A DNA stretch of 64,000 nucleotides from Lachnoanaerobaculum gingivalis (GTDB lineage Bacteria; Bacillota; Clostridia; Lachnospirales; Lachnospiraceae). Below the pieces are notes generated by a model. It did no database searches, was not told the origin of the DNA, and saw nothing but the letters and a program-made list of their open reading frames with translations. Positions 26,760 through 34,688 of the stretch are shown piece after piece (position 1 is the stretch's first letter; each line of letters starts with the position of its first letter). The stretch spans positions 165,938-229,937 of the forward strand of contig NZ_RRCO01000006.1 in the NCBI RefSeq assembly GCF_003862475.1, in the 5' to 3' direction. A program made the position numbers and the translations under genes.

Positions 26760-27620
26760 TTATTTAATGGCTCCGTCTACCATTCCCTGAATGATCTGCT
26801 TTTGTGCAATCAGGAATAATAATACTATAGGAATCATAGCAAGGAATGCGGCGCTAAGAATCAAATCCCACTGCTTTACATAAGAGCCTACAAAGCTGCT
26901 TACTGCGATAGGCAGTGTTTTGATCTTACCGTTAAGTCCAAGCATAATGGACGGAAGCAAGTAGTCGTTCCATATCCACAAACCGTTCAGTATAAGAACC
27001 GTCATCTGTACCGGACGAAGAAGAGGCATTATTATTCTGAAGAATGTGCCTTCAGGAGAGCAACCGTCAATCCATGCAGCCTCCTCAAGCTCCTTTGGAA
27101 TACCCTTTATAAATCCGTGCAATACAAATATTGACATGGAACCTCCAAAGCCGAGGTAAGCAAATACTACACCCTTATAGCTTGAAAGCATCTGTATTCC
27201 TGTAAAGTTTCCTATATTCTTGAAAACTGTAAGTATAGGAAGCATAACTACCTGGAAAGGAATAACCATAGCCGCTACAAACATCATGAAGATAAAGTTT
27301 GACCAACCCTCTTTATGATGACGGCTGAGTACCCATGCCGCCATTGATGAGAACAATGTCAAAAGCACAAGTGAAACTACTGTAATTATCAAAGAGCTTC
27401 TGAAAGAACTCCAATAACTGAAGTTGTCATTGTTTATAACACCCTTAAAGTTTGCAAGCATCTGTCCCCAGTTCTTAGGTAAAGATATAGGACTTATTAC
27501 TATATCTGCGCTGGTTTTTGCAGAGTTTATAATTACCAGGAAGAACGGGCACAATATAAAGAATGCAATGATAAAGCCTATAATACTGCCGATTAAATTT
27601 CTTGATTTCTGTGCTTTCAT
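26760..27620 (-). CDS. malG: Maltodextrin ABC permease MalG-type
   Basis: A 286-residue CUT1 permease with six membrane helices. The EAA loop reads LEEAAWIDGCSPEGTFFRI, followed by IMPLLRPV, which docks the ATPase. The C-terminal IIQGMVDGAIK tail is typical of MalG. It begins on the last base of malF. Works with MalF, MalE and an MsmK-type ATPase. Confidence 0.93.
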   Translation of the reverse strand: MKAQKSRNLIGSIIGFIIAFFILCPFFLVIINSAKTSADIVISPISLPKNWGQMLANFKGVINNDNFSYWSSFRSSLIITVVSLVLLTLFSSMAAWVLSRHHKEGWSNFIFMMFVAAMVIPFQVVMLPILTVFKNIGNFTGIQMLSSYKGVVFAYLGFGGSMSIFVLHGFIKGIPKELEEAAWIDGCSPEGTFFRIIMPLLRPVQMTVLILNGLWIWNDYLLPSIMLGLNGKIKTLPIAVSSFVGSYVKQWDLILSAAFLAMIPIVLLFLIAQKQIIQGMVDGAIK

Positions 27621-28657
27621 TATAGCTCTACCTCCCTCTTCTTACTGATTGCAACCTGTGTCAAAGATACTGCTGCAAGTATTATAAAGAATACAACCGC
27701 CTTGGTCTGACCAAGAGCATAATTATTCTTTCTTATAGCTGTATTGTAAATATTAAGAGCCAAAAGCTCTGTAGCCTGGATAATCTTCGGTCCCATAATA
27801 CGGCTCGGTGCACCGTTTGTTATCGCAAGGTTTAAGTCAAACTGCTTAAATGAATTTACCAATGTAAGGAATATACATACTGTAAATGTATTTGCAATCA
27901 TAGGTATCTTTATCTTAAACAATGTTGTAAATGCTGAAGCGCCGTCAACTCCCGATGCCTCAAGTACATCCTTGGGCACAGTCTGAAGACCTGTAAGATA
28001 AATAAGCATTATATATCCGGCATACTGCCATGTATTTACTATCAAAATAGCAAGCAGTGCGAGGTTGGCATCTGTAAGCATTGACAATGAACCTGCAAAT
28101 ATGGTTGTAAATACCTTATTGAAGATAAACTGCCATACATAACCGAGTACAAGACCACCAATCAGGTTCGGTAAAAAGTAAGCCGAACGGAAGAAAGATG
28201 TACCTTTCATCTTTGATGAACACACAAGCGCCAGTGCAAATCCGACAACATTGACCAAAACCATATTTATAACTGTATATATAAGTGTAATTACAAATGA
28301 ATATACATAGTCCGACTGCTTAAACATTGTAATGTAATTTTCAAATCCGACAAATCTTGTAACCTGTATTCCGTTCCAATCTGTAAATGAATATATAATA
28401 CCCAAAATAAACGGAATTATAACTGTCACTGCAAAAGTAAATACCATTGGAAATAAAAATACCATATTTACTATCTTTGTGTGCTTCTTGTGCGGCATTT
28501 TAAATACGCCTAATATAAGTAAAATAACACCTAAAATAAGTATATATCCTCTAAGCTCTCCTGTAGCCCCGGTCAGGTCCAAAATCAATGCATAAATTGT
28601 AAGTATTGCTCCAAGAGCCAGCATTGCCAAAGGAATTATTTTTTTATCTGTATTCAA
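27620..28657 (-). CDS. malF: Maltodextrin ABC permease MalF-type
   Basis: A 345-residue CUT1 permease with two extra N-terminal helices (about 8-26 and 35-52) before the usual six, and the EAA loop LEASGVDGASAFTTLFKI. Start is TTG at 28657 with an AAAGGAG site 6 bases upstream. It lies downstream of a strong terminator after malE, so its expression depends on read-through or an unseen promoter. Confidence 0.92.
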   Translation of the reverse strand: MNTDKKIIPLAMLALGAILTIYALILDLTGATGELRGYILILGVILLILGVFKMPHKKHTKIVNMVFLFPMVFTFAVTVIIPFILGIIYSFTDWNGIQVTRFVGFENYITMFKQSDYVYSFVITLIYTVINMVLVNVVGFALALVCSSKMKGTSFFRSAYFLPNLIGGLVLGYVWQFIFNKVFTTIFAGSLSMLTDANLALLAILIVNTWQYAGYIMLIYLTGLQTVPKDVLEASGVDGASAFTTLFKIKIPMIANTFTVCIFLTLVNSFKQFDLNLAITNGAPSRIMGPKIIQATELLALNIYNTAIRKNNYALGQTKAVVFFIILAAVSLTQVAISKKREVEL

Positions 28658-28700
28658 TTTTCACTCCTTTCAATAAACTTAGCTTAAAAAATCTTTCTAT

Positions 28701-28730
28701 AAAAAAATGGCGACTTTAAAAAGTCGCCAT
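28701..28730 (-). terminator. Internal terminator between malE and malF
   Basis: Perfect 10-bp stem (28707-28716 with 28721-28730), 4-base loop, followed on the minus strand by seven T. Such partial terminators make the binding protein more abundant than the permeases. Confidence 0.85.
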
Positions 28731-28782
28731 CAAAACTTCAAAGACTCGGCTGTTCTATAATTTGCGAAGCATTTTAAAAATA

Positions 28783-30135
28783 TTATTTCTTATTGTTTGC
28801 TATGTAGTCAGCCATTGTTGACTTCATCAAAGTTACAAAATCATCTCTTGTAATACTTCCCTTTGCAAATGAATCAAATACAAGTCCAAGTGCGTTCTGT
28901 GCAAGTCCTTCAGGCATATTTGACCATGCCCATGAAGATGTCTCACCTGCATCTACATACTTCTTAAGGCTAACCGCAAGTGGAGTCTCAGGCTCTATTG
29001 TACTTGTCTTATATGGTGAAATCATACCTGCTTCTTTTACAAGAATCTCCTGTGCATCAGGATCTGTAGCAAGGAAGTCAAGGAAAGCTTTAGCACCTTC
29101 TACATTCTTACCGTCCTTATATACACACCACCATGATGGGCAGTCTGCAAGGATTCTTGTCATATCTGACTTTGTGAAAGCAAGTGGTAAAAGACCTGCC
29201 TTAAATGTTACATTGTATGTTGGGAGTGAAGGATCAATCCAGTTACCCTGTGTAATAAATGCTGTCTTTCCCTGTGCCCAAAGTGCAAGCTGATCATCAT
29301 ATGTTCCTGAAACAAGTACCTGTGGATCTGCATACTTGAAAAGAAGCTCTGTCATATCGGCAAACTCACCAAGTCTCTCATCATCAAGTTCACCCTTCAT
29401 TGCCATATCAAAATACTTGTTGTCGCCTCTCTCAAGACCACCTGTATAGTAATAACCGAATAAGTGGTTACCTGTTGACCAATACATCTGTCCTGCCTCT
29501 GCAGCAACTGATGCTACAGCCTGAATACCAAGCTCATCCTTCATGCCGTCAAGCTTCTCAAAAGCAGCCTTGAAAGCATCATAATTTGTAAGTGTTGCAG
29601 GATCGATACCTGCTTTCTCCAAGATATCGGCATTGTATGTGATTCCATATCCCTCTACCGCATATGGGAAACCTACAACCTTACCTGTTGCCTTATCCTT
29701 GTAAGCAAAGTCTGTATTCTTTGCAAACTCTGTATCACTAAGATCTGCAACCATATCTGTCCAGTTAGCGTAATCTCCGTCACCACCGATAACGAACATA
29801 TCAGGCATATTGTCGGCAGCCTTGTAGCTCTTTATCTGGCCCTGGATATCAACACCGCCACCAAGTGACTCAATAACAACTTCCTGTCCGGTCTTTTCTT
29901 TGAACTTCTCGGCAGCTTTCTTTAACTGCGCATCAATCTCAATCTTACCGTTGATAAGTCTGAGGGCATCTTTGCTTGCAGCACTGTCGGCCTTGCTCTC
30001 GCCTGCCTTAGTCTCTGCAGCACTGCTCTGATTATCTGCACCGCCGTCACTCTTTGCAGCGCCTGAACCGCAACCTGCCAAAATAGCAGATACAGCTAAC
30101 ACACCTGCTGCAACACTCAAGAATCTTTTTTTCAT
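28783..30135 (-). CDS. malE: Maltodextrin-binding lipoprotein MalE-type
   Basis: A 450-residue SBP_bac_1 lipoprotein with signal peptide, lipobox LAGC (Cys22 region) and a long Ser/Ala/Asp/Lys linker, then a two-lobe sugar-binding domain (KIEIDAQLKKAAEKF..., AAFITQGNWIDPSLPT, FLDFLATDPDAQE). Context (GH13, malQ) makes malto-oligosaccharides the probable ligand. ATG at 30135 follows GGAGGA; an in-frame ATG five codons upstream lies within that site. Confidence 0.92.
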   Translation of the reverse strand: MKKRFLSVAAGVLAVSAILAGCGSGAAKSDGGADNQSSAAETKAGESKADSAASKDALRLINGKIEIDAQLKKAAEKFKEKTGQEVVIESLGGGVDIQGQIKSYKAADNMPDMFVIGGDGDYANWTDMVADLSDTEFAKNTDFAYKDKATGKVVGFPYAVEGYGITYNADILEKAGIDPATLTNYDAFKAAFEKLDGMKDELGIQAVASVAAEAGQMYWSTGNHLFGYYYTGGLERGDNKYFDMAMKGELDDERLGEFADMTELLFKYADPQVLVSGTYDDQLALWAQGKTAFITQGNWIDPSLPTYNVTFKAGLLPLAFTKSDMTRILADCPSWWCVYKDGKNVEGAKAFLDFLATDPDAQEILVKEAGMISPYKTSTIEPETPLAVSLKKYVDAGETSSWAWSNMPEGLAQNALGLVFDSFAKGSITRDDFVTLMKSTMADYIANNKK

Positions 30136-30191
30136 TTTATCCTCCTCCATTGAGTATCTTTATTATATTTGTCAACATTTTATCACGTTTT

Positions 30192-31856
30192 TCATGCGTT
30201 TTCAAGTAATAAAACAGTCGCTTCATATGGCTTTAATATGCCGTCTTCTCTGACATCTCTGTTATAATTTGATATAAGCACCTTAGCATTTTCATAGTCT
30301 GAGAAGTCAAACTTTTGCTCTGCCTTGCTGAAGTTACATACCACTAAAAGCTTTTGATTGTCCAAAGTTCTTACATATGCAAAAATATTTTCATCTTCCG
30401 GAAGTAAGAGTTCATAATTTCCGTATACTATTATCTCATTTTCTTTTCTGAGTCTGATAAGTTTCTCATAATAGTTGAATACAGAATCTTCTCTCTTTAG
30501 CTGATCGGCAACATTTATCTTTTTATAGTTCGGATTAACGGCAATCCAAGGAGTTCCCGCAGTAAAACCTGCATTCTCGCTTGCATCCCACTGCATAGGA
30601 GTTCTTGCATTGTCTCTGCTCTTATGCGCAATCTTGGGGAACATATCCTCCTTAGTATAAAGGCCGCTTTCTATAAGCTCCTTATATGCATTGATTGATT
30701 CAAGGTCTCTAAAATCATCTACAGACTTGAACACGGTATTTGTCATACCGAGCTCCTCACCCTGATATACATAAGGTGTACCCTGCATCATATGTAGGCA
30801 GGTAGCTATACACTTTGCGGAAACCTCTCTGAACTCGTCACTGTCGTCACCCAGTCTTGATACGATTCTCGGCTGGTCATGATTGCAAAAATACAAGCTG
30901 TTCCATGCCACTTCATCAAGCCCCAGCTGCCACTTTGTAAGGTTCTCCTTTAAAGGCACAAGCGGGATGCGCTTTGTTGACCACTTAAAATCCCCTTCAC
31001 CGTCAAGCCCCATATGTTCAAACTGGAACACCATATTCAGCTCACTGCCCTCACTGTTTGCATATTTTTTTGCCTCTTCAAGAGTAACTCCCGCAGTCTC
31101 ACCTACAGTCATAATATCAAACTTTGAAAGTACCTTCTCATTCATCTCTTTAAGATAATCATGCACCTTAGGTCCGTTGGCACATATATTCATATCTCCG
31201 TAAAGACCTACCACCTTTGCATCAGGATATCCTTCAGGCTTTGATATAAGGCTTATAACATCCATTCTGAAACCGTCGATGCCCTTTTTACACCATCTTG
31301 TCATCATATCAAAGACTTCTTTTCTGACCTTAGGATTTTCCCAGTTAAGATCAGGCTGTTTTACAGAGAAAAGATGAAGATAATACATATCTGTTTTATC
31401 ATCGTACTTCCAAGCCGGACCTGAGAATGCGGAACCCCAGTTGGTAGGCTCCTTGCCGTCCTTGCCTTCCTTCCAGATATAATAATCTCTCTTTTCATTA
31501 TCCTTTGAACTGCGGCTCTCAACAAACCAAGGATGCTCATCAGATGTATGATTTACTACCAGATCCATCACTATCTTTATGCCCCTTTCATGTGCCGCCG
31601 CAAGCATTCTGTCAAAGTCATCCATAGTTCCGAACTCTGTCATGATATCTTCATAATCACTGATATCATATCCGTTGTCATCATTTGGTGACTTATAAAC
31701 AGGTGAGAGCCATATTACATCTATTCCAAGCTCTTTTAAATAATCAAGTTTACTTGTAATACCGTTTAAATCGCCTATTCCGTCTCCATTGCTGTCGCAA
31801 AAGCTTCTGGGATATATTTGATATACTACCGCTTCCTTCCACCATGCCTTCTTCAT
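30192..31856 (-). CDS. malL: GH13 oligo-1,6-glucosidase / dextran glucosidase type
   Basis: A 554-residue cytoplasmic hydrolase. Ca-binding loop DSNGDGIGDL (21-30), DLVVNH (98-103), nucleophile Asp199 in GFRMDV, acid/base Glu253 in VGET, Asp327 in NHDQPR. Val200 after the nucleophile is the signature of alpha-1,6-acting members (oligo-1,6-glucosidase, DexB), so it should remove alpha-1,6-linked glucose from isomalto- and panose-type sugars (inference). First gene of the leftward maltodextrin cluster, 56 bases before malE and divergent from msmK. Confidence 0.93.
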   Translation of the reverse strand: MKKAWWKEAVVYQIYPRSFCDSNGDGIGDLNGITSKLDYLKELGIDVIWLSPVYKSPNDDNGYDISDYEDIMTEFGTMDDFDRMLAAAHERGIKIVMDLVVNHTSDEHPWFVESRSSKDNEKRDYYIWKEGKDGKEPTNWGSAFSGPAWKYDDKTDMYYLHLFSVKQPDLNWENPKVRKEVFDMMTRWCKKGIDGFRMDVISLISKPEGYPDAKVVGLYGDMNICANGPKVHDYLKEMNEKVLSKFDIMTVGETAGVTLEEAKKYANSEGSELNMVFQFEHMGLDGEGDFKWSTKRIPLVPLKENLTKWQLGLDEVAWNSLYFCNHDQPRIVSRLGDDSDEFREVSAKCIATCLHMMQGTPYVYQGEELGMTNTVFKSVDDFRDLESINAYKELIESGLYTKEDMFPKIAHKSRDNARTPMQWDASENAGFTAGTPWIAVNPNYKKINVADQLKREDSVFNYYEKLIRLRKENEIIVYGNYELLLPEDENIFAYVRTLDNQKLLVVCNFSKAEQKFDFSDYENAKVLISNYNRDVREDGILKPYEATVLLLENA

Positions 31857-32036
31857 TTTCTTACCTCGCTATATTATTTACACCTATCGTATACTTCCTT
31901 TATCATATCAAGTTTTTTACGGTCGATATATTCTTCTTAGCATAGCACAATGCCTATTTTATGTAAATCATATATGGCACTTTCTCACTTCGTTATTTTG
32001 ACGAAAGAAGGTATGTATTTTTGGTCATGCATGCGA

Positions 32037-32065
32037 TTGAAAGCCTACACTTTATTTTATATACT
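32037..32065 (+). promoter_or_regulatory. Promoter of the sugar ABC ATPase gene
   Basis: TTGAAA (32037-32042), 17-base spacer, TATACT (32060-32065), 36 bases before the start codon. The 31857-32101 stretch is the divergent control region for both carbohydrate transcription units; I found no convincing LacI-type operator or cre site in it. Confidence 0.72.
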
Positions 32066-32101
32066 TGAAACATAAAATTCGTATAAATTTTAGGAGGCAA
32101 T

Positions 32102-33214
32102 ATGGCTAGTTTATCATTAAAGAATATTGAAAAAGTTTATCCTAACGGTTTTAAGGCTGTTCAGGATTTCAACCTTGAAATCGCAGACAAAGAGTTCATC
32201 ATCTTTGTAGGACCTTCAGGTTGCGGTAAGTCTACAACACTTCGTATGATCGCAGGACTTGAGGATATCTCAGGCGGTACACTTGAGATTGACGGCAAGG
32301 TAGTTAACGATGTTGAGCCTAAGGACAGAGATATCGCCATGGTTTTCCAGAACTATGCTCTTTATCCACATATGTCTGTATATGACAATATGGCATTCGG
32401 TCTTAAACTTCGTAAGAGACCTAAAGATGAAATAGACAGACTTGTTCGTGAAGCTGCAAGAATACTTGACCTTGAGAAGCTCCTTGACAGAAAGCCTAAG
32501 GCTCTTTCAGGAGGTCAGAGACAGAGAGTTGCGATGGGACGTGCTATCGTTCGTAACCCTAAGGTATTCCTTATGGATGAGCCTCTTTCAAACCTTGATG
32601 CAAAACTTAGAGTACAGATGCGTATCGAGATTTCAAAGCTTCATCAGAGACTCGGTGCTACTATCATCTACGTTACTCATGACCAGACAGAGGCTATGAC
32701 ACTCGGTACAAGAATCGTAGTTATGAAGGACGGTATTGTTCAGCAGGTTGATTCCCCTGCAAATCTTTACAACGCTCCTTGCAATCTCTTCGTTGCAGGA
32801 TTCATCGGTTCACCACAGATGAACTTCATGGATGCGGTTGTTGAGAACAGAGGTGAAGATGTATTCTTAAAAGTTGGAGCAAATACACTTAAGCTTCCTA
32901 TCTCAAAGATTGCCAAGTTCAAAGACGGTTCTTACAACGGTAAGACTGTAGTAGTAGGTATTCGCCCTGAGGATATGCATGATTCTGAGCTCTTTATCAA
33001 CAGCTCTCCTGACAGCGTTATCGAGTCTGATATCAAAGTTTATGAGCTCTTAGGTGCAGAAGTATTCTTATACTTTGATGTGGAAGGATTCCAGATGACA
33101 GCAAGAGTAAATCCAAGAACAAATCTTAGAACAGGCGATCACGCTAAGTTCGCTCTTGATATGGAAAAGGTGCATTTATTTGATAAGGAAACAGAGCTTA
33201 CAATTACAAACTAA
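32102..33214 (+). CDS. msmK: Multi-sugar ABC transporter ATPase, MsmK/UgpC/MalK type
   Basis: A 370-residue ATPase that energises CUT1 sugar importers. Walker A GPSGCGKS near 39-46, signature LSGGQRQRVAMGRAIVR, Walker B VFLMDEPLSNLDAKLR, and a C-terminal TOBE/regulatory domain (VVGIRPEDMHDSELF). One such ATPase commonly serves several importers in Firmicutes; no other ATPase lies with malEFG here, so this is the likely partner. It has its own promoter and terminator. Confidence 0.94.
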   Translation: MASLSLKNIEKVYPNGFKAVQDFNLEIADKEFIIFVGPSGCGKSTTLRMIAGLEDISGGTLEIDGKVVNDVEPKDRDIAMVFQNYALYPHMSVYDNMAFGLKLRKRPKDEIDRLVREAARILDLEKLLDRKPKALSGGQRQRVAMGRAIVRNPKVFLMDEPLSNLDAKLRVQMRIEISKLHQRLGATIIYVTHDQTEAMTLGTRIVVMKDGIVQQVDSPANLYNAPCNLFVAGFIGSPQMNFMDAVVENRGEDVFLKVGANTLKLPISKIAKFKDGSYNGKTVVVGIRPEDMHDSELFINSSPDSVIESDIKVYELLGAEVFLYFDVEGFQMTARVNPRTNLRTGDHAKFALDMEKVHLFDKETELTITN

Positions 33215-33228
33215 TTTGTTTTTATGAT

Positions 33229-33258
33229 AAGGGGGTAATTTTTACCCCTTTATTTTAT
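33229..33258 (+). terminator. Terminator after the sugar ABC ATPase gene
   Basis: Stem AAGGGG(G)TAA with TTACCCCTT (33229-33238 and 33242-33250; one bulged G), then TTATTTTATT. Confidence 0.75.
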
Positions 33259-33273
33259 TATGGTAAAATACTT

Positions 33274-33302
33274 TTGACCAAGGCATTATTTAAAGCTATA
33301 AT
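33274..33302 (+). promoter_or_regulatory. Promoter predicting a leaderless transcript
   Basis: TTGACC (33274-33279), 17-base spacer, TATAAT (33297-33302). The start codon of the next gene is at 33309, seven bases after the -10, exactly where transcription should begin. No ribosome binding site exists upstream of that ATG. Confidence 0.72.
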
Positions 33303-33308
33303 ATAGTC

Positions 33309-34163
33309 ATGAATAATGACTTTAAAAACGAATTAAATAAAATATATAAATTGACGGGAATAAAGCTTCGTATTGAAAATGAAGATGAAATAGATCTTAC
33401 AGATTTAAAAAAACTTTCCACTGCATACAAGGAAAAATATTCAAGCGCAAATCTTCTTTTGAATATACTTAGCGGATTTTATCCTTACAAGGAACAGGTA
33501 AATGCAATCAAGGCGCTTGGTATAAAGCCTGAAACCAAAATGCGACTTTATCTTATATATGTGCCGACAAAAGTAGATGATAGTATTGCAAAGATAATCA
33601 CCTCACTCTATCCGGGAAAGAGTTCGGAATATCTTTGCATAACAGATTCCACTCATATATGCTTTTTATATCTTGGAGAAGACAATATTGCACCCCCTCT
33701 TATAGATGTTATCGAGACGGAAGGAATGACCGGCGCATATATTGCATACAGTGATATGTTTACCGATTTATCTCTTTTGACAAAGGAATATTCAGAGCTC
33801 AGTCAGGCACTGACTATAAGCCGGATCTTTTATTCCGATAAAAAAATAATCGGTCCGGGTGATCTTGGATCCGGTGAGCTTATTTATAATATTCCGAAAT
33901 CAGTATGTGAAAAATTTTTAAAAAATCATATCGGTGAAGCAATAGATGATGATACCATGCAGCTTGTGAATACTTTTATACGTCACAATATGAGCATTGC
34001 CGAAACTGCGAGATATATGCATATGCATAGAAATACTCTTGTTTACAGAATAGAGCAAATAGAAAAAAAATACGGTATTGATATAAAGACTTTTCAGGGT
34101 GCAAATATATTTAATACCGCCATACTTATTACAAATTTTTTGAAGGTGAAAAACGATGAATGA
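33309..34163 (+). CDS. PucR/CdaR-type transcriptional regulator
   Basis: A 284-residue regulator. The C-terminal PucR helix-turn-helix (about 228-280) is clear: NMSIAETARYMHMHRNTLVYRIEQIEKKYGID. The N-terminal 200 residues resemble a degenerate GGDEF-like/CdaR sensing region, with no recognised catalytic motif. Target genes are unknown; the neighbouring sugar genes are possible. No Shine-Dalgarno sequence precedes the ATG, and the promoter places the transcript start at the ATG itself. It overlaps the next gene by 8 bases. Confidence 0.8.
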   Translation: MNNDFKNELNKIYKLTGIKLRIENEDEIDLTDLKKLSTAYKEKYSSANLLLNILSGFYPYKEQVNAIKALGIKPETKMRLYLIYVPTKVDDSIAKIITSLYPGKSSEYLCITDSTHICFLYLGEDNIAPPLIDVIETEGMTGAYIAYSDMFTDLSLLTKEYSELSQALTISRIFYSDKKIIGPGDLGSGELIYNIPKSVCEKFLKNHIGEAIDDDTMQLVNTFIRHNMSIAETARYMHMHRNTLVYRIEQIEKKYGIDIKTFQGANIFNTAILITNFLKVKNDE

Positions 34164-34644
34164 TACATTTTATGAATTACTTATAAAAAGGAATAAACCT
34201 GATACGAATGCCGTTATACTGTCTGCAATCAATATTGTAGCAATAGTGTTCTTGCTTATACTCTCACTCTACATACAGTTTGCCATAATTCTTGCCGTAG
34301 GACTCGGTTTTGTATTTTATTATATGGTTTATCCGAGAATCTCTGTCGAATATGAATATTCTTTATTGAATGCAGATCTTACCATTGATGCTATATACAA
34401 TAAGACAAAGAGAAAGAATGTACTTAATGTGGATTTAAAGACATTGGAAACCGCTTTCCCTACTTCATCACCTAAGATGAACGGCCAAAGAAACGGCAAG
34501 AAAACAGACTGCTCCACAGGAGATATGACATCTTCTTATTGTCTTATCTTCCCGAATAACGGTGAGAACATTTTGCTGTTTGTCACCCCGGATGATCATA
34601 TGCTGGATATGATAAAGCGTGTAGCTCCAAGAGCGTTTATGTAA
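34156..34644 (+). CDS. Small membrane protein, DUF6106-like
   Basis: A 162-residue protein with two adjacent N-terminal helices (VILSAINIVAIVFLLILSLY, FAIILAVGLGFVFYYMV) and a cytoplasmic C-terminal domain (EYEYSLLNADLTIDAIYNK, LIFPNNGENILLFVTPDD). It resembles the uncharacterised DUF6106 family of Lachnospiraceae; that is from memory. It overlaps the regulator gene by 8 bases, so the two are co-expressed. Confidence 0.65.
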   Translation: MNDTFYELLIKRNKPDTNAVILSAINIVAIVFLLILSLYIQFAIILAVGLGFVFYYMVYPRISVEYEYSLLNADLTIDAIYNKTKRKNVLNVDLKTLETAFPTSSPKMNGQRNGKKTDCSTGDMTSSYCLIFPNNGENILLFVTPDDHMLDMIKRVAPRAFM

Positions 34645-34682
34645 AAAAACAACCTCAGATTTTCGGTCTGGGGTTGTTTTTT
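34645..34682. terminator. Bidirectional terminator between convergent genes
   Basis: 12-bp stem (34648-34659 with 34667-34678, G-U pairs included), 7-base loop, TTTTTT on the plus side and a T run on the minus side. It serves the small membrane protein gene and the PTS gene. Confidence 0.85.
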
Positions 34683-34688
34683 AATATA

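Noticed and set aside
31857..32101. LacI/MalR operator or cre site between the GH13 and msmK genes
   Set aside because: Only short imperfect repeats (e.g. TTCGT...ACGAA) were visible; none convincing.
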